The position numbers were made by a program, and so were the translations under genes. From a virus, in IMG/VR virus record IMGVR_UViG_3300046665_000063, positions 1 through 43,797 of that record: a stretch of 43,797 nt of DNA; one strand, 5' to 3'. Positions 16,583-24,844 of this stretch are shown piece after piece; the first letter of the stretch is position 1, and every line of letters starts with the position of its first letter. The notes beneath the pieces were generated by a model, which worked only from the letters and a program-made list of their open reading frames with translations, was not told the origin of the DNA and did not search any database.

Positions 16583-16917
16583 GCGCCCACCAGAAAATAG
16601 CGGGTGTATTCCTGGCCGGTGACCTTGTTGGTCCTGACCTCACCACGGAGGCGGTAGCCTGCGTCCTTGAGATCGGTCAGGCGGCGGTGGAAGCTCTGGA
16701 TGCTGTGGTCGAGGTAAGCCTCGCGCTGGGTGATCGAGCCGTTGGTCTTGATGTGGTTGAGGATTTTCTCTGCCTGTGTCATGCGGGTACGTCCTTTCCA
16801 GCCAGGGGCTCCTTCGAGCGCCTGGGCGTGTTTCGTTGCTTCGATGTATTGGGGGATCAGTGCGGGGTTTTCGGTGGCTTCCAGAGCGAGCCTCTCGGCC
16901 TGCTCAAAGGGGTCCAT
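16579..16917 (-). CDS. Winged-helix DNA-binding protein
   Basis: 112 residues. Residues about 45-107 form a helix-turn-helix with wing: MTQAEKILNHIKTNGSITQR, then a recognition helix around HSIQSFHRRLTDLKDAGYRL and a beta wing ending YTRYFLV. Such phage domains bind DNA and are found near replication genes. The start overlaps the primase-helicase stop (TGATG). An internal ATG at residue 46 could give the domain alone. Confidence 0.75.
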   Translation of the reverse strand: MDPFEQAERLALEATENPALIPQYIEATKHAQALEGAPGWKGRTRMTQAEKILNHIKTNGSITQREAYLDHSIQSFHRRLTDLKDAGYRLRGEVRTNKVTGQEYTRYFLVGA

Positions 16918-18590
16918 CAGTAGTCTTTCGGGGTTTCGTCCTCGAAGTCGTTGAGTTCGAGTGTGGCCGGATCGACGCCAATCACGACGCGTCCGGTGTC
17001 ATCCTCGAACCGCAAGAAATCTGCGGTGCCTGTTCGGCCAGTCTTGCGGCACTTAAGCACCGTGACGGTCGAGGTGTTGGCAGCGACGGGGTTCTCGTCC
17101 TGCTGGTTTCGGGAGATGGCGAACACGCCGTTGGACAGCTGCTTGATGCCGCCCGAGCCGCGTAGGTCGTCCAGGCTTGGCACAGCGCCCTGCTCGAACG
17201 ACTTGCCCTGCCCTGGGGGTTTCCTGAGGTGCGAGATCAGACCGATGTAGATGTCCAACTCGATGGTCAGGGACTTGAGGTTGTGCATGATGCTGTCGAT
17301 CTTCTTCCGCTCGTCGCCGTCCTGGTCCATGTCGGACACGAGGATGGACAGGTGATCGAGCCAGAAAATCTTCACGCCACATGCGATGGCCTGATAGCGG
17401 ATGACCGAGTAGAGGCTCCCGTCTTCCAGGGCACCGAAGGCGTCGTACAGCTGGAGCCGTGCGTTGCCGTTGATGTCCGTGGCGAGGAACAGGTGTTCCG
17501 CAGCCGCCGCGTACTCCGGGGTGTTCTTGAAGCCTGGGTCGTCGATCTGGAACCGCTTGCCAACGTGGTAGGCGATCAGGTCGTCACCAGTGTCCTCAAG
17601 GGGTTCCTCAAGGTGGATCAGGGCTTGGTTAAAGTCCGTCGTGTGCAGGAAGTGGTGCTGCAGGGCCTTGATGATCGTCGTCTTGCCCATGCCGGTGCCC
17701 GACGTCCATGTGTCGAGTTCACCCAGGCGGATGCCACCACCAGTGCGCCAGTTCATCTTCTCCCACTCGGCGGGATAGGCGAACGCGGTGACCTGGGGAC
17801 GGGCCTTGAGGCGGTCGATGACCGACTGGCCACTGACGATGCCCTCGGGGCGGTATTGCTTGGCACCCCAGATGCAGTCGATGATCTTCGCGGACTTCCC
17901 GGCCTGGAGAAGGTCGGATGCGTCCTTGAAGCCCTCGGGTGCCCAGGTGATCCAGCACTTGCCGGGTGGCAGCAGGACCTTGGCGGCGTTGACAGCCTCG
18001 CGGCCTTGCTCGTCGTTGTCGAAGAACAGGATGATCTTGTCGAACGTGCTGAGCCAGTCGAGTGCTTCCTTGATGCCCTTCTCGGCGCTGCCCGAACCGT
18101 CGACCAGTGAGACCACCGGCCACTTGTTGTTCTGAGCCTGGGAGACGGACAGCGCGTCGAGTTCACCCTCGGTGATCACGATCTGCTTACCGCCGTTGCG
18201 CCACAGCCATTGGCCGTAGAGCCCCTTGAAGGCCTTGCGGTTGCCGACCCATGGGAAACTCTTGTCGGGGAAGCGGAGCTTCTGCGCGACCACCTGACGG
18301 TCGTCGAGGAGGTACTGAGCGGCCTGGACCTTCACGCCGTTCTTGTCGGCCATGATGTAGGACCAGAACCGGCAGGTTTCTTCGGTGAGTTGGCGTTTGC
18401 CGAGGCCGGTATAGGAGCCCCTCAGGAGGTCGGGGGATGCCTTGGACTGGACAGGGCGCTCGTCGTCGATGCCGTCCGTCTTGGTCGTCTTCTGGCAGGA
18501 GAAGCAGTAGGTGTGGTCGTGGTAGATGGCGAGTGCATCGCTAGAGCCGCAGTCGTCGCACGGCTGTCGTGTCTGCAGTGCCTCACTCAT
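16917..18590 (-). CDS. DNA primase-helicase (T7 gp4-like)
   Basis: 557 residues from the ATG at 18590 (T7 gp4A has 566). A zinc-binding motif comes first (Cys11, Cys14, Cys29, Cys32), then the TOPRIM region (VITEGELDALSVSQ and ILFFDNDEQGREA). The DnaB-type helicase follows, with Walker A GTGMGKTT at about 298-305, Walker B around IFWLDHLSIL, and the C-terminal NGVFAISRNQQDENP with the likely arginine finger. It unwinds the fork and makes primers. The start overlaps the preceding stop as ATGA; an earlier ATG at 18647 would add 19 non-conserved residues. Confidence 0.97.
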   Translation of the reverse strand: MSEALQTRQPCDDCGSSDALAIYHDHTYCFSCQKTTKTDGIDDERPVQSKASPDLLRGSYTGLGKRQLTEETCRFWSYIMADKNGVKVQAAQYLLDDRQVVAQKLRFPDKSFPWVGNRKAFKGLYGQWLWRNGGKQIVITEGELDALSVSQAQNNKWPVVSLVDGSGSAEKGIKEALDWLSTFDKIILFFDNDEQGREAVNAAKVLLPPGKCWITWAPEGFKDASDLLQAGKSAKIIDCIWGAKQYRPEGIVSGQSVIDRLKARPQVTAFAYPAEWEKMNWRTGGGIRLGELDTWTSGTGMGKTTIIKALQHHFLHTTDFNQALIHLEEPLEDTGDDLIAYHVGKRFQIDDPGFKNTPEYAAAAEHLFLATDINGNARLQLYDAFGALEDGSLYSVIRYQAIACGVKIFWLDHLSILVSDMDQDGDERKKIDSIMHNLKSLTIELDIYIGLISHLRKPPGQGKSFEQGAVPSLDDLRGSGGIKQLSNGVFAISRNQQDENPVAANTSTVTVLKCRKTGRTGTADFLRFEDDTGRVVIGVDPATLELNDFEDETPKDY

Positions 18591-18805
18591 TCGGCGGGAC
18601 GTTCTGGAATTGCTGTAGCTGGGCGAGCCAGCGTTCGCGGGAAACAAGCATCGGTGACCTCATTGATTGCGTCAGCCATCGCCCGAGCCCCGTCAGGGGT
18701 CAGGACGACAGTCGCGGTGCGAAGGTGGAGGGTGATCTCGCCTCCCCTCGCGGTGACCTTGAGGTCGGAGGGGAGGCTGTCGTTCGTGAACTCGTTGAAC
18801 GCCAT
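18587..18805 (-). CDS. Small protein of unknown function
   Basis: 72 residues, MAFNEFTNDSLPSDLKVTAR onward, mixed strands then a helix (GARAMADAINEVTDACF). No family recognised. It overlaps the previous stop by TAATG and the primase-helicase start by ATGA, so it is a coupled member of the replication operon. Confidence 0.7.
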   Translation of the reverse strand: MAFNEFTNDSLPSDLKVTARGGEITLHLRTATVVLTPDGARAMADAINEVTDACFPRTLARPATAIPERPAE

Positions 18806-19074
18806 TACCGAACCAGGGCGGAGACCTTCTCGGCCACGGCCAGCGCCTTGTCGCGCTCGACGAAGCTGTCCAGGCGCTTGGTCGCCAGCTTGGTCAGGTG
18901 GTCCTCGTGGGCCAGGATGGCTGCGGCCAGCTTGCGCTCATGGGCTGCGGTGCGCAGTTCGATGTCGACGAGCAGGCGTTCGCCCTTGGCTTCCATCTTG
19001 ATGGCGTGGGCGTGGAGCCGGTCGATCATCTTGTCGAGGGCTTTGGTGATGCGTGTGACTGAATTGAAAAACAT
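18805..19074 (-). CDS. Small helical protein
   Basis: 89 residues, almost wholly helical and rich in Ala, Lys, Leu and His; possible coiled coil in the middle. No recognised family. The ATG at 19074 has a strong ribosome site, AACGGAGAG followed by 5 bases; this ribosome site is part of the dispersed TCCGTTAACGGAG element. Confidence 0.7.
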   Translation of the reverse strand: MFFNSVTRITKALDKMIDRLHAHAIKMEAKGERLLVDIELRTAAHERKLAAAILAHEDHLTKLATKRLDSFVERDKALAVAEKVSALVR

Positions 19075-19111
19075 TAGGTCTCTCCGTTAACCGTGTGATT
19101 TGGTTGAGTTT

Positions 19112-19687
19112 TTAGGATGCGAGGCTGATGATCTGCGCGTGGAACTTCTGGCGTGGAGCCTGGAAGTTGATGCGGTCACCCTCTCGGATTTCCTCGCGGA
19201 TGCGCTCGATGCGCGGCCCCTGCTGCATCTTGAGGATGCGGGCCATGAGTTCCTCGACGCTGTCCTCGGGGACGATCAGCTGCTGCGTCCTGGCCAAGGC
19301 CGGGGCGAAGTGTACGAAGTCCTCAAGTGCCCTGATCTCACGGTTCGGAACGAACTGCGGCAGGGCGTCGATGGGGCGGAAGTTGTCCCAGTGGTTGCCC
19401 ATGGTGTGCATGATCTCGATCTTGCGGCCCATGAGGTGGACCGGAAGGGTCGGACGCACATCGTAGTGATTATGGGCGTACCGCTGGTACTCGAAGGTCA
19501 TCGGGGCGGTGATGCCTGACATACCGGCGCGCTCGTTACGCATAGCGATGGACATCTGCTGGCGCATGACGTCCTGCTCGGCGCTGAGTTGCCAGCCGTG
19601 CTGCTGGAGGGTCAGTGTGTCGGAGCGCCACCCCGCCCAGTGGAGTTCCACCGGACGGGACAGCATCGGGTCGACGTGGTAACCCAT
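19112..19687 (-). CDS. Conserved-looking phage protein, unknown function
   Basis: 191 residues, His/Arg/Met-rich, starting MGYHVDPMLSRPVELHWAGW. The mixed alpha-beta sequence includes YQRYAHNHYDVRPTLPVHLM and a charged C-terminus. I cannot assign it. The start overlaps the preceding stop by TAATG. It lies between endonuclease I and primase-helicase, so a role in DNA metabolism is plausible but unproven. Confidence 0.75.
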   Translation of the reverse strand: MGYHVDPMLSRPVELHWAGWRSDTLTLQQHGWQLSAEQDVMRQQMSIAMRNERAGMSGITAPMTFEYQRYAHNHYDVRPTLPVHLMGRKIEIMHTMGNHWDNFRPIDALPQFVPNREIRALEDFVHFAPALARTQQLIVPEDSVEELMARILKMQQGPRIERIREEIREGDRINFQAPRQKFHAQIISLAS

Positions 19688-19857
19688 TACGCGATGTCGC
19701 GCAGGACCACGGCGTATTCGTCTTCGGCGTTCCGAAGGATGGCCCTGGCGTCTTCAATGCGCTTGAGCGCTGCCTTGATCTTGGTCTTGGCGACCTTGCC
19801 CTTTTCCTCAGCGATCTCGGCCTTGGCTTCTGCTTCAACTTTCTTGATGTCAAACAT
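19687..19857 (-). CDS. Small charged helical protein
   Basis: 56 residues, MFDIKKVEAEAKAEIAEEKG onward, nearly all Lys, Glu and Ala: a single long helix or coiled coil. It overlaps the upstream gene by 8 bases and the downstream start by TAATG. No function can be given. Confidence 0.65.
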   Translation of the reverse strand: MFDIKKVEAEAKAEIAEEKGKVAKTKIKAALKRIEDARAILRNAEDEYAVVLRDIA

Positions 19858-20020
19858 TGTCAGTTCTCCGTTGGATGGTGATTTTGAAGGGGATCAGGCG
19901 CTGCCACCACGGCATTGCCATCTGTTTGCGGAGGCGAACCTTTGCGGCCTCGACGGCCTCGCGGTGCTGCTCCTGCTCGATTTCTTCCCAGGCCTCCTTG
20001 AGGATCATCGCGGGGATCAT
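19850..20020 (-). CDS. Small basic protein following endonuclease I
   Basis: 56 residues from the ATG at 20020, which overlaps the endonuclease stop as ATGA with AAAGGA 11 bases upstream. An acidic-basic helix (LKEAWEEIEQEQHREAVEAA) is followed by a basic tail with Trp-Trp. An alternative ATG at 20032 has a poorly spaced ribosome site. Unknown family. Confidence 0.65.
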   Translation of the reverse strand: MIPAMILKEAWEEIEQEQHREAVEAAKVRLRKQMAMPWWQRLIPFKITIQRRTDNV

Positions 20021-20409
20021 TCTTCGAGCCATTCCTTTGGGATTTTCCCCTTGTCGGCCCACTTGTAGCCCTTGTCCTCGGCCCACTTGGCGTAGGTCGT
20101 GGCAGAGCCCTTCCCGATCTTTTCAGACGCTCTCTGAAAGACGAACCGAATGTCGATGTCGGGATACTGGGCGCGGATCAGGAGATGTTTCTGTCGATCT
20201 GCGGTGAGGAACCGACCCTTGCTCTCGATGTACATCGGTGAGCCGTCGCGTTTCCTAATGACGAAGTCGGGATTGTACTTCGCCTTTTTCGCGGGTTTGA
20301 GGTAGTCGATCTTGACCGTCTCAAACTCGAAAGAGCGACCCGCCAGCTTCAACTGACGGGCCACTTCTCGTTCTAAACCGGAACGGTACCGATTGAGATC
20401 AGTAGTCAC
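20017..20409 (-). CDS. Endonuclease I / Holliday junction resolvase (T7 gp3-like)
   Basis: 130 residues (T7 gp3 has 149). The family layout is clear: RSGLEREVARQL with Glu13, NPDFVI with Asp48, then IESKGRF with Glu62 and Lys64, matching the T7 active site Glu20, Asp55, Glu65 and Lys67. The C-terminal part (DIRFVFQRASEKIGKGSATT) also parallels T7. It resolves branched replication intermediates before packaging and helps break down host DNA. It overlaps the SSB gene by 11 bases, as gene 3 follows 2.5 in T7. Confidence 0.95.
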   Translation of the reverse strand: MTTDLNRYRSGLEREVARQLKLAGRSFEFETVKIDYLKPAKKAKYNPDFVIRKRDGSPMYIESKGRFLTADRQKHLLIRAQYPDIDIRFVFQRASEKIGKGSATTYAKWAEDKGYKWADKGKIPKEWLEE

Positions 20410-21013
20410 CGGCCTCGTCGTCGGAGGAACCGGATGCCGAACCGTCAGTCTCGTCGTTGAAGTCCGAGGTGTCGGTGTTGTGGCTTGCGAAGCCGTCTTC
20501 CTCGTCGAAGTCGTCCAGCTGAGGCTCCTGGCCCTGGCCGGTCTTCAACTCGATGATCTGGACGACCACCGGCTGCAGCGAGAGAGCCTTGGTGCCGCCG
20601 AACTCCCAGCAGTACATCTCGGCCTGGACACGGGCGATGGAGCCACCCCAGGGGTTGACGTCGACCGGGGTCTTCTTGGCGTCGATCAGCATCGGGCGGC
20701 GGTCCCAGGTCTTGCCATCCTTCTTGCCCACGCGGTTCTTCACGCGGATCGAGAAGATGACGAAGCCGGTCTCGTTACCCTCGTCGTCGGTTTCCTTCTT
20801 GTAGAAGGCGTTCTTCGTGCCGGGCTTCGCAGGCTTACCTGTCCATGCCTTCGCTTCCGCCTGGATACGGTCGATGAAGGGCTTGGCCTCCTCCAGGGAG
20901 AGCTTGATGTCCGCCTTGTACGCGCCGAGGGCGTCGAACTTGGTGTCGGGACGCTGCAGCGCCGGGTAAACGAGAGGAGCCTTCGGGAAGGTGATTTTCT
21001 TGGCATCAGCCAT
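20399..21013 (-). CDS. Single-stranded DNA-binding protein (T7 gp2.5-like)
   Basis: 204 residues from ATG at 21013. An OB-fold type body (start MADAKKITFPKAPLVYPAL, then PWGGSIARVQAEMYCWEFGG) is followed by a long acidic tail from about residue 163 rich in Asp, Glu and Ser, ending in an aromatic residue. This is the hallmark of gp2.5-type proteins, in which the tail contacts polymerase and helicase. The body is close to gp2.5-like proteins of many T7-like phages. Its start lies within the end of the upstream gene (8-base overlap). Confidence 0.92.
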   Translation of the reverse strand: MADAKKITFPKAPLVYPALQRPDTKFDALGAYKADIKLSLEEAKPFIDRIQAEAKAWTGKPAKPGTKNAFYKKETDDEGNETGFVIFSIRVKNRVGKKDGKTWDRRPMLIDAKKTPVDVNPWGGSIARVQAEMYCWEFGGTKALSLQPVVVQIIELKTGQGQEPQLDDFDEEDGFASHNTDTSDFNDETDGSASGSSDDEAGDY

Positions 21014-21302
21014 AGATGATGTGTCCTTTTTCCACCGCCTCGACGAGAGCGCAGAGGTCGGCGGTTTCTGAGAGGTCTTCATACGAGAGAGCCTCGGGCT
21101 CCCCGTTGAAGTGGTCGAACAGGAGGGCGTCGAAGAAGTCGTCCTCGACCTCCTCGTCGGTGCGAAGCTGCTCACCGATGTCGGCCAGCAGATCGGCTTG
21201 ATCAGCCATCGAAAGGTGCGCGATGGCGTTGCGGGGATCACGGAGGTAGTTGTCGACCTCCATGTTGTGGAACCAGACGTCGTCGTTGATCAGCTTAGGC
21301 AT
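21006..21302 (-). CDS. Acidic protein of unknown function
   Basis: 98 residues from ATG at 21302, very acidic (QLRTDEEVEDDFFDALLF). No family recognised; the strong negative charge could suit a DNA mimic or an inhibitor of a DNA-binding host protein, but this is only a suggestion. It is coupled to SSB by an 8-base overlap. Confidence 0.7.
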   Translation of the reverse strand: MPKLINDDVWFHNMEVDNYLRDPRNAIAHLSMADQADLLADIGEQLRTDEEVEDDFFDALLFDHFNGEPEALSYEDLSETADLCALVEAVEKGHIIYG

Positions 21303-21597
21303 TGGCAAAGGCCTCCTTCATGTCGAGGTTGGAACCGAGGAAGCCCTGAGCGGCCATCGAGACGATGGTGCTGGCGACGGTTCGTTTGGGGTTGATCTTC
21401 CTCCAGCCCTTCGTCGGGTGGAGCGTCCGGTCGCCCTGGCGCTCATTGAAGGCGTCGAGGGGTCCGCTGGTCCGCGTCTGCCGAAGCACGGCGAAGGCCA
21501 TGCGACGAGCTTTGCGGGTTCCCACAGTCGGTCTCACCGCTGTCGAGACAGCCCGGTTAACGGAGAGATTGCGAGAAAAGTTGGAGGCGTTCAACAT
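21295..21597 (-). CDS. Basic protein of unknown function
   Basis: 100 residues, basic, starting MLNASNFSRNLSVNRAVSTA, with an Arg/Lys-rich centre. No recognised domain. The start overlaps the previous stop by TAATG. The second to sixteenth codons contain one copy of the dispersed CTCCGTTAACGG element (21553-21570), so part of the N-terminal coding sequence may be constrained for another reason. Confidence 0.65.
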   Translation of the reverse strand: MLNASNFSRNLSVNRAVSTAVRPTVGTRKARRMAFAVLRQTRTSGPLDAFNERQGDRTLHPTKGWRKINPKRTVASTIVSMAAQGFLGSNLDMKEAFANA

Positions 21598-21812
21598 TAT
21601 TCGGCGTCCTTTGCGGGAGCGGTGTTGCGGGGGTTAATCGACTGCGGTTTGCCCTTGGGGCGCGCGGTCGCCTTCTCGATGCCCTTGGCATCTTCGATCA
21701 GCTGGGCTGTCGGGTCGTGCGTTCCTGCGCAGTTCTGGCAGGCGTCGGTTTCTTCACCGACCGAGACGTAGAAGCGTTCGCCGCAGGCGCGGCAGCGGAT
21801 AGCGCGGTTCAT
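21597..21812 (-). CDS. Zinc-ribbon protein
   Basis: 71 residues with CRACGERF and CQNCAG, two CXXC pairs 17 residues apart (residues 7-29), a standard zinc ribbon. The C-terminus is disordered and rich in Lys, Pro and Ala. Both ends overlap neighbouring genes by TAATG. Binding of nucleic acid or of a host protein is likely for such a domain; no specific role can be given. Confidence 0.75.
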   Translation of the reverse strand: MNRAIRCRACGERFYVSVGEETDACQNCAGTHDPTAQLIEDAKGIEKATARPKGKPQSINPRNTAPAKDAE

Positions 21813-22048
21813 TATGCCTCCTGCTGGTGGCGGAAGAAGCGGACGGCAGCGAGCGCATCCTGGCGGTTGTTCTGGACGTCGAGGACAACCTCGCCGCCGA
21901 TGTTGACGCCGAGTTCATCCATGGTCCGGTCGGTCAACCGGGCGACCACCTCGAAGTTCTTGTCGAAGGCGCGGCGGTTGTAGTGGACCGAGCCCGTGAT
22001 GTAGTTCGAGTTGGCGCGGATGGTTTCCATGCGTGGGGTGATCTTCAT
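21812..22048 (-). CDS. Small protein behind the RNA polymerase gene
   Basis: 78 residues from ATG at 22048, preceded by GGAAAGG. It reads MKITPRMETIRANSNYITGS and continues with mixed strands and helices. No family recognised. The 28 bases between it and the polymerase stop hold a copy of the dispersed element (CTCTCGGATAACGGA). Confidence 0.7.
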   Translation of the reverse strand: MKITPRMETIRANSNYITGSVHYNRRAFDKNFEVVARLTDRTMDELGVNIGGEVVLDVQNNRQDALAAVRFFRHQQEA

Positions 22049-22076
22049 TATCGAAGCCTTTCCGTTATCCGAGAGA

Positions 22077-24563
22077 TTAAGAGAAAAAGAACTGGTTTGA
22101 CAGGATGCCCTTGAGATCAAGGTTGCCCATCGGCGGTATAGGAGGGATTTCCTCCTTGAGGTCGTCGGAGATCAGCGGTTCGGCTGTCTCGTAGAACTCC
22201 GAGAGAACGTCGTGGGTCTCGTACATTTCCACGAAGGCCTCTCGTATCACTTGGCTGAATTGCTCGACGTCACATGCGTGAACCCCGAAGCTGTCATGGA
22301 CAGCAGCGAAGTCGGTCATGCCGAGGTCGACAGCCTTGCTGACGGTTGCCTGGAGGTGACAGCCATCCAGGGAGTGAACGAACGATGGTGGGACGCTCGA
22401 TGCCATCTGCCGTGGGTCGAGGGTGTCGAGGTCTTCGGTGATCCTGGGTTTCAGGATTTTGCCATCGAAGAACGTCTTCACGCGGCGGCTGGCGGTGTCG
22501 AACTTGTACTGGTGGACGGGAAACCCGAGCGGGGTCTTCCATTCAATACGCCGTTGGGCTGGCTGGGACTTCCCGACGAGCCTCGACATGGACATGAGCC
22601 ACTTCATGGCCCCGTCCGCAGCGATGACTACGTGAGGGATTGCCTTCCAGACCTTGTCGGCCCCGTACATCTTGAAGGTCCACATTTCGTCCTTCGCCCA
22701 GGGCATGGCAACGCCGTCGCTGAGCTTCTCGTCGACCGCCTCGACCACGTACTGGCCGCAGGAGCTTCGAGTTCCAGAGTATGGCTTCACCATGACAGGA
22801 CGCTTGGTGATGCTGCGGTCGACCCCGAAGTCGATCCAAGCCTGGGCGAGCCCGGCGAGGTCCGTTCCGTTAAGGTCTTCCTCCATTAGCGTCACGGCCA
22901 CCTTGGCGACCGCCCCATAGACATCCTGGCGGGTGTCGCATGGGACCATGTTGACGTGGAAGCCTCCGACCTCGTCGCGAAGCATCGCGGAGAAGTGCTG
23001 GAGACCAGAGCAGGTTGCGTCCAGATCGGGATGGATGGCGCTTGGGTATTCCTCGGGGTTCCCCTCGTGAGCGTCAGCCCACTCGAAGCACCACGCTAGA
23101 AACTGGCAAGGGTTATCTGCCTTAGTCCATTCCAGGTTGTGTCGGGGGTCACTGGCCACACGTCGGGCGAGGTCAAGATGATCGCGTCCCCAGTTAGCTC
23201 GTTCGTGTAGAGGTAGCTTGTCAGCCCCCCAACAGTTAGCACCGTGGATTGCCAGCCATTTGACGCCTGTTCGGGTGAGAGGCTTCCGGGTCGCAAATTG
23301 AAGCAGCCCTTTGACATAGTCGGGTCCTTGTGGGTTCAGGCCGGATGGCTTCGCATACGCCCGGCCCCGGCTATCGAGGTCGTGCGGGAAGTAGATGGCC
23401 TCGTACTTGGACATCTTGCGAGCGATGGCGAATGACCGAGCGGCCATGACGCGCTTGCCCACCACGCGGCGGTTGTGTTCGTGGATCATGAAGCAGTACG
23501 CGCGGTACTCCTTCACGGCGGGGTGATCCGGCTCGAGCCCTTCGAGTGCCCTGGGGGCCGGGTCGGGCTTGCGGTTGTTGGCGCGGGGCAGTTTCCCGCA
23601 GGGGATGTTCTTGTCGTAGACGTACTCGATGGCGTCGAGGACGCGGGTGTTCACCTGCCAGCGGGAGAGTTGCAGGGCGTTGACCGCCTTGAGAACCCTG
23701 TCGAGTTCGCCAGCTTCCACGAGTTCCTTGAGGAGTTCGCGGTACTCTTTCTTCGAGCCCTTCACCAGCGGATACGGCGAGACGTGGTGGCTGTGGTAGC
23801 CGCCAACGTTCAGCGTCTCGACCGTCCAGTCCCTCGGGGGGATCACGGTCGGCAGGTAGGTGGTGAACAGCGCCTCGCAGTGAGCGGCGTTCTTAGAGAC
23901 CGCGTCGGTCAGCCCGGCAGACGGGAGGACCACGTCACGCTTGGCCTTGCCTGAGCCGGTGGTCTGTATCTCGATGTCGCCGGTCACGTCGCGGAAGACG
24001 TTCAGGAGGGCGATACCGACGTGCAGCATGTCCGATTTGGACCAGACCGACCACTCCAGGTTCGCCTTGGCGAAGACCTTCTGCATGTACTCCTCGCGCT
24101 TGTAGCGGGGCAGTTCACGCTTGTCGAAGTCGGCATGGATGCGCTGGGACCACTTGTGGTGTTCAGCGTCGAACTCGCGCAGTCGTATTTCATCGTGGAT
24201 CAGACCACCGGCATAGATAGCGAGGCTGGTCAGGCTGCAGGGCTTGTTGTCGAAGTAGATGCAGACCTTGTTGAAGACCGACTTGAGGACGAGGAAGGCG
24301 CAGAGCGCCGGGTCGATCTCAGCCAGGAGCTTCGAGGCGATGGACTTGGGTCCCGCCCGGCCACTGTTGGCGTCGTCAAGGAAACTCTGGATACCCTGGG
24401 TAAAGGGCATCAGATAGTTCTTGATGATGTGAGAACCGAGAAAGGTCTCACTAAAGGTTTCCTCTAAGGTTCCCTTAAGGTGATCCTTATGGAACCTCTG
24501 GATGGTAAGCCCTCGGGCCTCCTCCTCCAGCTGGATTTCTTCGAGGTAGAGATCGTCGTTCAT
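22077..24563 (-). CDS. Single-subunit DNA-directed RNA polymerase (T7 gp1-like)
   Basis: 828 residues (T7 883, SP6 874). All catalytic landmarks are present: HDLDSRGRAY (about 394-403), DATCSGLQHFSAM with Asp515, KRPVMVKPYSG with Lys587 and Tyr595 at the same spacing as T7 Lys631 and Tyr639, and AAVHDSFG with His756-Asp757. The C-terminus ends in an aromatic FFFS, like the T7 foot. It transcribes the middle and late genes from its own promoters, copies of which I see at 12500, 24595 and 33395; their SP6-like sequence predicts an SP6-like specificity loop. One copy lies directly in front of this gene, so autoactivation is expected. The start is ATG at 24563 with GAAAGAGG upstream. Confidence 0.98.
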   Translation of the reverse strand: MNDDLYLEEIQLEEEARGLTIQRFHKDHLKGTLEETFSETFLGSHIIKNYLMPFTQGIQSFLDDANSGRAGPKSIASKLLAEIDPALCAFLVLKSVFNKVCIYFDNKPCSLTSLAIYAGGLIHDEIRLREFDAEHHKWSQRIHADFDKRELPRYKREEYMQKVFAKANLEWSVWSKSDMLHVGIALLNVFRDVTGDIEIQTTGSGKAKRDVVLPSAGLTDAVSKNAAHCEALFTTYLPTVIPPRDWTVETLNVGGYHSHHVSPYPLVKGSKKEYRELLKELVEAGELDRVLKAVNALQLSRWQVNTRVLDAIEYVYDKNIPCGKLPRANNRKPDPAPRALEGLEPDHPAVKEYRAYCFMIHEHNRRVVGKRVMAARSFAIARKMSKYEAIYFPHDLDSRGRAYAKPSGLNPQGPDYVKGLLQFATRKPLTRTGVKWLAIHGANCWGADKLPLHERANWGRDHLDLARRVASDPRHNLEWTKADNPCQFLAWCFEWADAHEGNPEEYPSAIHPDLDATCSGLQHFSAMLRDEVGGFHVNMVPCDTRQDVYGAVAKVAVTLMEEDLNGTDLAGLAQAWIDFGVDRSITKRPVMVKPYSGTRSSCGQYVVEAVDEKLSDGVAMPWAKDEMWTFKMYGADKVWKAIPHVVIAADGAMKWLMSMSRLVGKSQPAQRRIEWKTPLGFPVHQYKFDTASRRVKTFFDGKILKPRITEDLDTLDPRQMASSVPPSFVHSLDGCHLQATVSKAVDLGMTDFAAVHDSFGVHACDVEQFSQVIREAFVEMYETHDVLSEFYETAEPLISDDLKEEIPPIPPMGNLDLKGILSNQFFFS

Positions 24564-24594
24564 CGTGCCTCTTTCGGTCGTGAGCTTATGATGT

Positions 24595-24613
24595 GCAGTA
24601 TGGGCACCTATTG
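24595..24613 (-). promoter_or_regulatory. Phage RNA polymerase promoter in front of its own gene
   Basis: CAATAGGTGCCCATACTGC on the minus strand; identical to the 12500 copy through AGGTGCCCATACTG, with one T less in the upstream part. The TAG of the upstream gene lies within it. The predicted start (G of ACTG) is about 33 bases before the polymerase ATG. It would let the polymerase amplify its own mRNA after the first host-driven transcripts. Confidence 0.8.
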
Positions 24614-24844
24614 CCCGGTTGGCGGCTTTTCCCCGCTAACGGAGAGATCGAGACAAAGCTCAAGCTGGCCGTCGTCGGTATAGGGTAGCCGGTCGATTTC
24701 CTGCTGGGCGCAGGCGATAAGTTCGGTCAGGAAGACCCGGATGATTTCGGTGTCTTCGGGGGAGCGATACCGGATGCGTACCTTGCCCAGGTTGCGCTGC
24801 CAGCCGAGGCTCTTGAGTGGGGTTCCAGGGACGAAGACATTCAT
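24608..24844 (-). CDS. Small protein upstream of the RNA polymerase
   Basis: 78 residues, MNVFVPGTPLKSLGWQRNLG onward. No family recognised. The last codons and the stop lie inside the polymerase promoter, so the two features constrain each other. The start overlaps the preceding stop as ATGA. Confidence 0.7.
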   Translation of the reverse strand: MNVFVPGTPLKSLGWQRNLGKVRIRYRSPEDTEIIRVFLTELIACAQQEIDRLPYTDDGQLELCLDLSVSGEKPPTGQ

